This document shows positions 13,310 to 26,000 of a stretch of 64,000 bases of DNA, piece by piece; the first letter of the stretch is position 1, and each line of letters begins with the position of its first letter. This DNA is from Diplosphaera chodatii (taxonomy: Eukaryota > Chlorophyta > Trebouxiophyceae > Prasiolales > Stichococcaceae). Made by a program: the position numbers and the translations under genes. A model generated the notes under the pieces. The model did not search any database and was not told the DNA's origin. It saw nothing but the letters and a program-made list of their open reading frames with translations. The stretch lies in assembly GCA_032358165.1 (NCBI GenBank), contig JAALGY010000039.1, forward strand, positions 1,116,001-1,180,000, in the 5' to 3' direction.

Positions 13310-14031
13310 ACCAAGTCACTCATGCGGATGCAGCTTTCTTGCTCACCTCATTGCACAATCGCACAAGCACAACAGGACGACCGTTGTGATATGCCTTCTC
13401 TCAGACAACACATCCTGAAATGTGAAGGCGCATCACCAACTGCAGAGACCTGCTAAGCTGTGCAGCGGCTGCTGCACAGCCTTGATCACAGCACCCTTCA
13501 GCACTGCTTGCAGGCAGCGTGAGCAGCATTATGTTTTGGACAAACCCACTGCTGTGTGTTGCACAGTACGATGCGCAATACGCAAGACCATGCTGCCACT
13601 CGGGGTCTTGAAGTACGGTAGGGGTGTATGCATCCGGGCATACATGTTACATCCGTCTGCTGAAGTTGGCTATTGCTGTTGACCTTGAGACTAGGCACGA
13701 TGGTCAGAAGGTGACAGTGCATTGGGTCCAGCTGTTTGAGGAATATGGTAGCAGTGCGCCAGAGCTCAACTATGTGCAGTTGTGTGTTGTTTCTCATGTG
13801 GACTGACAGGTACCGTACCCAATGCGGGTAGGCTTTCACTTGCAACGCTCAGCAAGGTGTCAGTATCTCGCAGACTCCTCCGTATTTTGCACCTCCACAT
13901 AAATCTGCACGGACTGCAAACTATACTACATGGCGCTCAGCCCGCCTCTCCTACCCACAGACTAGCGCTCATTACCGGTAAACAACCACACTACCCCACA
14001 GGCACACAGTCCTGCATGCTCATTCAGCTTC
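13310..14031. other. intergenic region between H4 and the SWR1-type gene (convergent)
   Basis: About 720 bases lie beyond the H4 hairpin and before the stop codon of the remodeller gene on the other strand. I see no coding exon with family resemblance. Confidence 0.5.
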
Positions 14032-17000
14032 CTACTGCCTGCGCGCCGCGGCAGCCTCCTCCTCCGCGGCCGCCGCAGCGAAGGCGGGGTCCTCACCGCG
14101 CAGCCACGCCGCCGCGATGCTGGCGGCCGCGCTGGGCCGCGGCGGCGGCGCCCGCCCCCGCGGCGACCCCGGTTGCAGCCTGCTGGGGGCGTTCGCACCA
14201 CCGCCGCTGCCGCCGCTGCCCCGCGGCGAGAGCGGCTGCTGCCTGTGGGGGGCGCCAGCACCTCCACCACTGCCGCCGCCGCCCCGTGGCGATGTGGGCT
14301 GCTGTCTGTGGGCCCCGGCGCCTCCGGGGCCACCGGCTGCAGGGGGCCGCGGCTGGCCCGCCGGACGCGGCTGCTGCAGGGTGGCCGCCGGCCGCGGGTG
14401 CGGCTGCTGCGGGCGGGCCCCAGGCGGCGCCCCGCCGCCGCCGGAGCTGCCGGGCGGCAGGTACGTGATGACCCGCCCGCCGCCGGCGCCGCCGCCGGCC
14501 TGCCCACCCCGCGGCAACTGCCACCGCCCTGCTGACGGGTGACATGGACGGCGCAGCGTCAGCTTTTGCGGAAGGCATGTGCAAAAGGACACACAGAAGA
14601 AGTGCACCAGCTGACCACCATCATGAAACAGACGTCCCAAGTCACAGTCTGCGTCAGGCAGGCTCCACTGACCCGGTGAGTGCGGGCGCGGCTGCTGCGG
14701 CCGACCGTTCAGCATGCTGCCTGCAGGCCTCGGCTGCTGATGCTGCTGCGGCCGCGGCTGCTGCAACGACGCCGGCCGCAGCTGCTGCTGCTGCGGCGGC
14801 GGCCGGGCCTGGGGCTGCTGTCTGGCTGGCAGGGCCGGGCGGGCCCCCCACCCCGGGGCGGGCGGCGGGATCCGCTGCTGCAGCTGCTGCTGGCCCTGCT
14901 GCTGCTGGCCGGGCGGTGGGGACCGCCCGCTGCTGCCCTGTAGCGACGCCAGGAGCGCCGCGTGCGCGCCCTGCAGCCGGAGCAGAGGCCATCAAGCACC
15001 CTAATCACGGTCCATGCCGCTGCTCCCAGATGCTGCGACATCCCATGTGGCAGTGTCGTACCTCAAAGCCAAGTGCATTCCTGGCAGCAGGCTCCTGACG
15101 TAGGCCAGCTGTGGCATTGGTGCATGTGCTCCGAGGCTGGGTGCCATAAGTGGCATACAGAGCAATTGCGCTTGGCGGAGGCCACCACCATGCACACCTG
15201 GACACCGCCGGAGCGCAGGCCGCCCAGCACTGCGGGCAGGTGCTGCAGCGCGGCCCTGCCGATGGGCCCGCACCCCGCCGCCACCGCCGCCGCCACCGCC
15301 GCCGCCTGCGCAGCGTCGTGTGGCGGCGGCGCCGAAGCCGCAAAGTCCGCAGCCGCGGTCGCAGCGGCCACTGCCGACTCCAGCTCCTGTTAACAGATTG
15401 ACTAGCAAACCAGTAGGCATCTCTTTGCTGTGGGCCTGATGCTGCTCACGTAAGCGCCGAGCTTGATGCGACATCAGCTGCAATGATCCAGATCGTTTGC
15501 TGCATCTGGTCAGCGCCTTCAGGCGTGCCACACGCTGACTGCCTTGTTGGGCGCCGTGCAGGCATGCCTGAAGGCATTGACCGGGCAAGATGCAGCAAGC
15601 AGCTAGGGCATGCCTGGTACGTGGCAAATGCATTTCGTGGAACGAGCAACAGCATGCCAAGGTGATGCTCTGGAGCATGGCCAGGAGCAGCAGCTCTGCA
15701 GTCGCATATGCAATTTTCTCCTAGTAAATACACTTAGACCGATGTCTGTTAAGTAACGCACTGCCTTGGCGCGCGTCCCGTGCGAGCGGTCGGGGGCGCC
15801 GTACTCGGAGGGGTCCGGCGGCGCCGCCAGGGCCACGTCCACCGCCGCGGACACCGCAGCATCCATGCCGCTGCTGCCGCCGGCACCGCCGCGCAGCAGG
15901 GCGCCGATGCGGTGACGAAGCGCGCCTGCGGCTGCCCCTGTAGTGGTGCTTCTAGGGTCTAAGGTGTGCAGGACATGTCTGAAGCATGTGCAGGCAGTAG
16001 ACGTGGTCTGTAAGCGGCTGTCATGCCAGCAGCAAAGCGTCAGTATACAACATTGCCGGCATGCCATGCGAGGCATCAGGACTACCCTTGATTGCCCACC
16101 CAATCAAGTTGAGCAGCCGCTTCAAAGTTGCAAGCACCTGTGGGTGGCGGGGTGGCTGGCGCGGGGGGCGGGGCCTCCGCAGTCGCCAACAGGCTCGCCG
16201 CTGGAATCACCGCTGCTGCAGCGGCAGGCGCGGACGCCTTCAACTGCAGTGGCGCTGGTGTCGCCACCTCTGAAGCTGGGCTGGAAGCTGCCACCAGCGG
16301 ACCTCCAACGTGCTCCGTGGCTGTCTGATGCTGCTGCTGCGGCGGTGCATTGCTTGGCGGCAGCAGTTGCGGTGGCAGCAGCGGCGGGTTGCTCAGGGCG
16401 TGCTGCGCCGCCTCTGTCGACGGCGCTGCTGAGCCGACAGGAGGAACTGCTGCAACAGACACAGCGGCGGCGGCGGCTGCTGCTCCTGCTGCATTGACGA
16501 CAAAACCCGCTGAAACAGCAGGTGCAGTTGGCACCGCGGCTGCTGGGGCTGCTGCTGATGGCGGTGCGCTGACAGGTGGTGCCGCCTGCTGTGCTTCTGA
16601 CAGTGCTGCCGGCCTGGGCATTGGCGCCGCTGTGGCGTCCAAGAAGGCGCGTAGCAGTTGCCCAAAGCGCGCCTGGCATGCCTCCTGCGTCCGCCGCTGC
16701 ACATGCACATGGAGACCTCAGCCATCACTGCAGAAGCCTGGCGTCGGGCGCATTGTGCCGACGGCAGCGGTTGCGCGTGGCCCGTCTGTACATACAGTGA
16801 GTGTACAGTGAGGCACATGCAAGCCCCAAATATGTCAACATGTGCACCAAGATGCACATTGAACACCACCATCGAGGCGGAGGCACCTGTGCAGGGGCGG
16901 CTCTGTAGGCCTCCTTGGCAGAGGCGATGCTGTTGGCAGCTGCACCTGCCGCCAGCAAATCTGCAGCCATCTGCCAGGCAGCCGCCGCGGGCCGGCCCTC

Positions 17001-20000
17001 GGCAGCAACATCCTGCGCCACAGCCGCCAGCACCGCGTCCTCTGCCGCCTGCACAGAGATATCCCCACAAATGCTGTGCATCGCCGTGCAACTTCCCCAG
17101 AGACAGAAGCTGTGCACCAGCTGGCAGTCGTGCAGCTGCGCTGCCAGCTGCGCAGTACACAGCTGCGCCCAGTGTGTGCATGTCCTACCGATTTCGGATT
17201 TGATCGCACATATGCCATGCTTTCAGGGGTTACAGGCAGCACACTCAGGCGCCGTGACCAGAAGCACTCAACAGGCAGGGCAGCAGCACACCTCCCAGGG
17301 AGCAGGCAATGGCGGCGCCTGGTCAGCGGCCCCGCGGCCGCCCACCTGCCGCCGCTGCCCCGCCCCATACGCGCCCCCGACGCCTGCGCCGACAGCCGTG
17401 GGCATGAGCCAATGCGTGCCACACTGCTTGTTGGGGCGTATTCATGCAGCTGGACGCAGCAATAATGTCTCCGGCATCAAGGGTGACTCGCCGTTTTCGC
17501 CGTCGGGCGTGTGGAACGACACCACGCCGCTGCGTCGGCGCTTTGCATACGGCTGGAAGGGCGCGCCGCCTGCAACACAGACCGCCAGATCAGCACCACA
17601 AGCCGATGACAGCCTTGATAGCAAACCTCTTGGCGGGGAGTTTACCAAAGACCCAACGTACAGATGTTGCCAGCATCATTGGGGGGGACTGCAGCCCTCC
17701 ATGGGCTGACAAATGCAGTGGCTCAACGACGTAGCTGCATCTTTGGATGGCCAACACCATGTGTCCGCTCAATCCAGGGGCAGGGGCGCACCCTCGTCCA
17801 CCCAGTCGTACTCGTCCTCCTCGTCCGAGTCCAGCGCGAAGTCGTCCCAGTGTCGCTTGACGCTGATGGGCCGCCCGCTGGACGAGAACAGCGGCTGCAG
17901 CACACAGGTGAGCGACGCCTCAGTACTGAATGGCCGATCCAGGGTCACAGCCTGAAACCGGTGGATAGAAGGGGCTCATCATATCACCAACGTCCTTCAC
18001 CTACGTCGACACGACTCAGCATCAGCGCAGGCTGAGCTTAGGAACTGATACAGGGCGTGGCATCTGCGCGCTCGGATGCTGGCGCTGCTTAGGGCCGGGG
18101 CTGCCATGGTAGCTTCAAACACCGAGGAACTAGCAGCCACTCGAGCACCAGGTGTCCATCGGTTCTGTTGACAGTACCGACTTCAGGTTGATGATGTATT
18201 GAGACACACCTGTGCGGGCGCGGACTGGCGGCGCCTGGCGGCCTCCGACAGCTTCTGCTTGGGGCGGCGCCGCGGGGGCCCCGTGCGCATGCCGTCCATG
18301 CCCTGTAGCAGCAGCGAGCGAATCACAAGTCAAAACAACAGGAGTATTCGCACATGGAATGTGCCACAGCATAGCATGGCGGCTGCCAGGGCCAGCCCAG
18401 AGTGACATGCACTAGCAGCGCTGCTGTAAAGAATATGCGCGCCTCAATGAGCAGCGCCTAAATGCACCCTTTGACGATGGGGACTGGTGCAGAGCGCCAG
18501 ACAGATCAGCGATGAGTCATAGTATGCACCTGGGGCAGCTCCTCGGGTGGCAGGCCGGCAGCTGCGCGGGCGGCGGCGATGGCGGCCCGGCGCTCCGCCT
18601 CGGCCGCCTCCCACGCCTCCTGCGCCGCCACCGCCGCCGCCCACTCCGCCTCCGCCGCCTCCTCCTCCGCCTTGGCGCGTTCCACCTGGAGACGACGGGT
18701 TGCAGCAGGGTTTGCGTCGCATTTGTGAGGTGACAGAATGTGAGTTTGTCATCAGGCGCCCACTCCACCTTGGCGACCTCCGCCTGGCAGCAGCAGGGTT
18801 TGGAGATAGGCGATCCAGGAGCATCTGACAGCGACCCAAGCGGCGAGCTTGAACAACGAATGTGCCACCATCATGCAGCATCTTGCATGGGCATGCGCTC
18901 GGTGTGCTTCCGCACGCGCCGCTGGCGCGGTGTGCTCGCCCGGCCTGCCGGCCATGGCGCAGCGGACAAGCAGGTGCGAGCCGCGGCTGGCGTGCGGCTG
19001 CTACTGGAGCCCGGGGCGGCTGTCAGGGTGTGAGGAGCCCCATGGGCTGAAGCCGCCAGTTGTGTGTTGTTGTGCCAGGATCGAAGAATGCACTAGTCGC
19101 CGTACACAGCCTAGCATGGCTATATATGCACAACTGTGTTTCTGACCCGCACCTGCTCGCGGTATGCGGCGTCGGCGGCTGCCTGGTCCCACTCGGCGAT
19201 CTGCAGCTCGTCATCCTCATCCACCGCCTCGTCCTCCTGCACAGCCGCAGGGCGTCTAGTCAACGTCCTGCTGCTGGAACCTCCCAGGTGTGCGTGGCTC
19301 AACTTAGAATTAGTTGGGCTGCACGGTGGCTGCATGCTGGGATGCTGACCAGTGACACACCGTCAAACCTCCAATGCAGTGGGGCCAGGCAAGGTGCTGC
19401 CAAGTCCAAGTCCTACACCCTACACCCTGCTGCACAGCGGGACTCGCACCTGCTCCTGGATGGCCTGGATCTGCTCCACGTCCCAGTCGGCGCGGCCGTC
19501 GCCGTCGGCCGCTGCGGCGGCAGCGGCGGCGGCCACGTCGAACGGCGGGCCAGACTCCTCCAGAAAGCGGACCGCATACTTGTCCACCGGCCGCAGCGTG
19601 TCCTGCAAAGCCACCAGACTCCCAGGTTTCCCAGGAAGCGTTTGCCAGTTGTTGATGCCTCTGGCAGCCGTGTCTGCCTGGCGGCTCGGCTTGAGCTGGC
19701 CCCTGGTCCTTCCACCATGCACGCAACTAGCTTGCACTCGTTGCGGAACCACCAAGCAGCTGGCGGCCGGTCGCGCTGTGCGCTCATTGCTTAAGCTTTT
19801 GGCAGCGCCCCACAGAACAAAGATTTTGTTTGATTTATCCTTAGATTCTGCACCTCGAGGCGCGCGATGGCGTCCTGCCCCACATAACACTTTTGATTTA
19901 TCTTTAGACTCTGCACCTCGAGGCGCGCGATGGCGTCCTGCCCCAAAGTGTTACACTTTCGATTTATATTTAGATTCTGCACCTCGAGGCGCGCGATGGC

Positions 20001-23000
20001 GTCCTGCCCCACCGCGCCGCCCGCCATCGCCACCACATCCGCCATGAGGCCGTCCTCCTCGGCGGCCTCCGCCAGCGCGAGGCCCTCGCTGGGCGCCACG
20101 GACGCGGCTCGTGACGGCCTGCAGTGCATCTCGATGAGTTGTAAGTGAAATTTTCTAGAGCTTTGTTGGGAGCCACAGACGCTGCTCGTAATGGCCCTCA
20201 ATCTGTTCAGCTTCCATGTCACCCCACATCCAGTCGTCCCGAGCAAACAGAGCTTCTGGTTCTTGGATCGATGGCAGATCAGCTGGCGTTGTACTGGCTG
20301 TCGACGTGCCACCAGGTGTGCTCAGCAGCACGTTGTGCGGATGGCATTGGATGCAGCTGCAGGACTCACCCGTTGGCCGGCGTGGCCCGGCCGCCGGCTG
20401 CCTCCGCATCGTCGTCCGCATCCTCAGCATCCTCCTCCACCTTCTCGCCAGGCGCAGCCTGGTTTTCACCACAAGCTATGTCAGTTGACCTTTGGGCATT
20501 CTGTCCGCAAGGCCACGTGCTACCAAGTATGACCTTCACTGCACTGTGAATCAACATGTGAATCAATTTGAATCAACACATCAGGAGTACCTCAGCATTG
20601 AACTCAGCGGCCTCAGCCGCCGCCTCGGCTGCCTGCGCATCCGCTGCAGCTGCATCATCATCGTCCTCAGCGCCGCGCATAGCGGCGTCAAGGTCGCCCT
20701 CAGACACATCCGCACTGGCGGGTGCAGCCGCCTCTGCATGACACCAGGTGAGCAGTCACCGACATGAGGTGTCGGGCGTGCTCACAAACACAAACAACTG
20801 GGATGGCTGCGGTCCTGTGACTGCTCTCGCGGTGTCAGGTGAGACTGCAGCTGGTCAAAGGAATCCAGTCTCGGGCAGATATACGTTTTCACCTCCAGCG
20901 GCGCCCGCAAGCAGGTCGCGAGGACTGATCTTCGACAGGAACTCGGTGTTGAAGCCTCCCGACTGGATCGCCAGATGGTCCAGCTGCAGTAAATTGCGGC
21001 GAGCGTCAGATTAGCAATGGTGGAACTGCACTGCCATCCAGGCCTACCAGGCGGCGGCTCCTGAAGATGGATCGGCCTTTGCAGGAGCTTGGCAAAACAA
21101 GCATGCGCCCCAGATACACCAGGCGTCAAGGCAAGGCCGCTGTGTCTTCGGAGCGCACCTGCCGCTTCTGGTCCGACTTGGCCAGGATGTTCTCCTCGAT
21201 GGTGGCCTCCGACACCAGGCGGTAGATGTGCACCGGCCGCGTCTGCCCAATGCGATGGCACCGGTCCTGAGCCTGCAGCAGCACACACGAAGAGCTGACA
21301 AAAGCTTGTAGCACACAAAAGCTCGGATGACCCCTTGCCCTTTGAGCAACGTGCTCACTGGGACCCAACTGATGCCAGGGCAACGGATCTTGCCGTGACA
21401 AGCATCACCAGCATCCCGACATATCATCAATGTGATCATGGGACGCCAATCAGCAGCTTCCTGCATGCCTGCGCATCCATGGCGGGGCTCCAGTCGGAGT
21501 CGCAATAGATGAAAGAGTTCGGCGCTGGTGGATAGTGTAGCTCATTAGTAACAAGGATACTACATGCATCAGGGAAGAGGGTCAAGCGGATTTTGTGTCA
21601 TGCCTGGGCATCCATGGCGGGGTTCCAGTCGGAGTCGTAGAAGATGACGGAATCTGCGCCGGTGAGGTTCATGCCCACGCCTCCGCTGCGTGTCGACAGG
21701 ATGAACACGAACAGCTTGGGGTCCGTGTTGAAGCGCTGCATCAGCACCTGCGGGGCAGCGGGCTGGCCGTGTGAAGCAGACGGGTGCTGCGCCTCACGTG
21801 TGTGGACATGGCTGCAACCCGTCAGCACCGACACGAGCAGACGTGGCTTGGTGGCAAGCGCGTGCACCAACGCCCGTGAAGCACTGCGCTGGAGGGTTGA
21901 CCCACGGCAGGCCCCAGCACCACTCAGCTGCAGCTATGCAATGCTGCAGAACCACATCTCCCACGACATCTGAGCTACTGTCTGCATGGGGCAGAGCTCG
22001 TTTCCGAGACTGTCGTTTGAGGGTTCGAGTCCCTGGTCTCCTGCATTAATTTTAAACCCATTGTAATTTAGAAACCGGTTGATATGAGCACCCATTTGTT
22101 TGGAGGCTGTGAGGCGCACCTGCCGCTGCTCGGGCTTGGTGGCGCCGTCCAGGCGGCAGTAGCTGTGGCCGTGCAGGTTGAGGAACGCCTCCAGCACGTC
22201 CAGCATGCGCGTCATCTGCGTGAAGATGAGGGCGCGGCTGCCATTGCCCTTCAGCCGCCGCAGCAGCGCGTCCAGCTCCTGCGCAGACAAATACGAGAAA
22301 AATTTGAAATCAAATCAATCCATTTTGCTACTTAAATTCCTATAATATTTAAAATTAAGACAGCCACGGTCACCGCACCGCGCCTCACACGTTTACAAAC
22401 TGATTTCTGTGCATGGGGCCGAGCATCGGAGGGCCTCAGCCGCTGCAGTGACATGTCAAGGTGTTGTCCGGCAGGGGCCACCGCGCAGTTGGCAGCCTTG
22501 CTATGTGTGTCCTTGCTGCAGCCTCGCAGATGCCGCAGCGCCGTTGGGACCCGCTACTCTAGAACGACCAGGCAGATGCCGCACAACACACTTCCAGCAG
22601 TTGCAGCTGTGCGTGGCTCCTCAAGGGTTCAGGCTTTGATGCTCCGCTTGCCTGCAGCTTGCCGCAGTCGTACTGCATGAGGCGGCGGTCTGGGAAGAAC
22701 AGCTGCTGCCGCACGAGCGCCGTGCGCAGCGGCGCTGCCTGCTGCGCCCACGTGCGCTCTGCTGTCGCCGCCGCCGCCGCAGCCGCCGCCACGGCAGACG
22801 CGTCGGGGCGGCTGCAGTCCAGGGCCGGCGCCCGGGCCCGGACCTGCGGATAGACCACACTTCCAACTGTCTTGTAGCCATCAGTTTTATGATCTACCGA
22901 ATGAGCAAGTATGTAGGGGCCCGGCTTGCGTGTTCTTTCTGAGCAATGCTGAGCCTCTCAGGCGGTCACATGTACCAGCAGCATTGGGGTGTGCTTTCAC

Positions 23001-26000
23001 CTTTGGGATGACACACATGAAGGCCTTAAGCGGCTCGTCTGCCTCCACGGCGCGCCGCGCGTAGGTCTTCACCATGTCCAGCAGCGCGTCGGGCACATCC
23101 AGGTGGCGGCCCGGCTTGCTGGCAACAACATGTGCCTGAACCAGTTCAGGCGTTTAGAATGTCAGAGCCAAGTGCCGACCTTGTGACTGCGCACAAGCGG
23201 CATAGTCGTTCACTTCACCCCCTGCAGATTCCTCCCCAGGTCCTCACGCAGAACCACTGCCTTTTGCGTCTCCTCGATGCCTGTGCAATTGATGTACAGG
23301 TAGTTAAGGGTTGCAGTGCATCAGCGCTCACCTCACAGACGGGCTGCTCCACGCCGACGGCCCGGACCAGGTCACCGCCAAACAGCGGCGCCACGGTGGC
23401 GGCGCGCAGATCCGAGAGCGTCGCCAGAGCCGAGCGCCGCTCAGCGCGCCAGGCCGCGGCCGCTGCAGCCCGCGCCGCACGCGCCGCCGCCACGATGCCG
23501 AGCGCGGCCGGGCTGGGCTGGAAGCCGAGCGACTCCTGCAAGTATCGTGCACCCCTCCTCTGAGCTTTCATGCCCCCTGTGAGCTGCACGCTATATCGCG
23601 TGGCATGGTGCCCGTGCTTCATGCGGCCCGGCCTTTGCCGCAGGCCAGCTGGACAGGTTGCGCCACTGAACACTGCAACGCTTCCACGTGGAAGTGACAC
23701 AAAGGAACATCTGTCACCAGCAGCGATGGTGACGCGCCCGGTGGCAGCACATCGGGCAGCTCCTCGATGAGGCGCCGTGGAGCTGCCAGCTCCTGCGCAT
23801 GGGCATGTTGCATGATCGGTTGTAAACATGAGTTGCGTCATGACATGCAGCGTTGGCCGTGCTGACAACACACATGCTTCAAATCATCATGCCAGAATCT
23901 GGAATGCCACTGTGCACCTTCAGAAACTGCAAATCAGATAGGAGCCAGCATCAGATTGTCAATCGGCTGCACCTGCACTGCCTGCGCTGCATGTGCAGCG
24001 AGGCCCTCGCGCTCGGGCAGCCTCAGCCCGAGCGCAGATAGGTCCAGCAGCTGCAGCGGCGGCCGCTCCCACACCTGCACAGGTAGGTTGCTTGGTGATG
24101 AGGATCACAGCTTAGGCACACCTTGCACTACCAAGCAAATGTTGGTCAGGAGTGTCATCTGGCATATATGACCCAGACAACCGCCACGCAGTGCGAATCC
24201 TGGAAACCAGTGTCTTGCATCAGCGGGTGGTTTCGATGCCTGCTGGCATGGTCTGACGGCTCACCCGTGTGGCAGCGCTGGGCACGCCCAGCGTCAGGCC
24301 CCACATGTCGAAGGACGACACGATGGGGCGCCCCTCAAACAGGTCCGGGTGGTTGCACACCTGCAGGCAAGGCACCATGCGGCCACATTCAAGCACGGTG
24401 GAAATCACCGCACCTGCGCTTCTCCGGATCCAGCAGCTCGTCTGACGAGACGAGACGAGCCATGTGACAGCTGCAGGATCGACCACGACACGCACAAAAC
24501 CCAGGACTGCAACGGCGCACAGCTGCACGGGGCCGCACCTTGCGCAGCTGCATGAGGCAGGAGATGATGCCCATGAAGTTGCCGCCGGCGAGGGTGGAGC
24601 GCGTCTCGGCCGACGTCATGTACTCGTCGTACAGCCGCCGCTGCCGCCGGCTCAGCCGGCAGCGCACCTGCGCATGAGCAGAGGTGCACCGTGCTCATTC
24701 GGACCCATCGACTAAGCTGCGTTGGACGCCATGTGCAAAAGAGAGGGTGAGTCTGATGCGGCAACAGTGAGCACGCCTGACGCACCACATGCTCGAACTT
24801 GGGCGGCAGGCTCTTCTCGACGTCCCGCTTGAGCCGCCGCAGCAGGAAGGGCCGCAGCACATTGTGCAGCCGGTCCACCAGCGCCTGCGGTTTTGCAGGC
24901 TCGCCGCTGAGAACTCAGGTGGAAACCACCAAAATCTACAGTAGTGTTTAGCATAGAGGTTTAGCGTCGGTCTCATACAATGCACATTGAACAGGTGCTG
25001 GCAGTCTCATGTGAAGGAGGTCCATCACAGCGGACCAGATCCCAAGCAGGCAAACCATGTACGGCACCTCACGTCATGCTCAGACCCGCTCTCGAGAAGG
25101 ACTGCACCTTGTTGACGGCCTGCTCGCCCTCCACCATGCCGTTCAGCGGGTTGGAGAACCAGTCCTTGAAGTCGGCGTGGCTGGCAAAGAGCGCCGGCAT
25201 CAGGAAGTGCATCAGGCTCCACAGCTCCATGAGATCGTTCTGCAGCGGCGTGCCTGCAGGGAACATGCAGCATCATCAGCTGTCGACGCACGGAAGCCTG
25301 AGGCAGCTGCTGCACCTGCACTGCACACAAACAGTGCTACAGCACGCGGTGGTCATCACGTCGATGTGAAGACATGTCAGCGGAGCTGCTGTTTTCAGGC
25401 AGCCAGATGGGGTGCGTGGCTCAACGCCGACCTGTGATCAGCAGCCGGCGCTTGGAGTTGAAGTTGAGCAGCGTCTGCCACCGCTGCGACCGCCAGTTCT
25501 TGATCATGTGCGCCTCGTCCAGAATGAGGTACTTCCACTTCTTGCGGCGGAACATCTTGGCGTCCTGCAGGGTTTAGGGTTTTGGTTTAGGGCCTCCTGC
25601 ACGTGCATGTCATGCACTGCCCTTCGTACCTGCCTGTCTCGGTACCACACACAGCAAGGCTGTCAGCCGTCAGCACCATCACGCCTGCCAATGTATGTGC
25701 CCAGGATTGGTCCAGTGATTGTCACCCCTGCACCATGTTTGCCGGTGCCACTCTGGCCGGCTTGCAGCCGGCCTGCTTCGTTGGAAGCAACCAATCATTT
25801 GAGCAGAGACAAGACGGACCTGCAAGATGAGGGTGTAGGAGGTGATGGCGATGTGGAAGGCGTTGGGCTTGGACCAGCCCTGCCGCTTGGCCTTTCGCTC
25901 CTTGGCGCTGCCGTAGTAGGTCAGCAGCTTGAACGCCGGGCACCACTTCTTGAACTCCACCTGCGAAACACAGGCAAGGTTTTGTGATGCAAGTGCTTGA

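Noticed and set aside
14117..14995. Long plus-strand open frames rich in Ala, Pro and Gly
   Set aside because: They are antisense shadows of the Gln/Pro-rich tail of the SWR1-type gene, which ends with a proper stop at 14032-14034.
21990..22045. tRNA-like sequence (GGGTTCGAGTCCCTGG resembles a TPsiC arm)
   Set aside because: No 5' acceptor strand pairing with the 3' part, no D arm and no anticodon arm could be found at the right distance; it lies in an SWR1-gene intron and is at most a tRNA-derived fragment.
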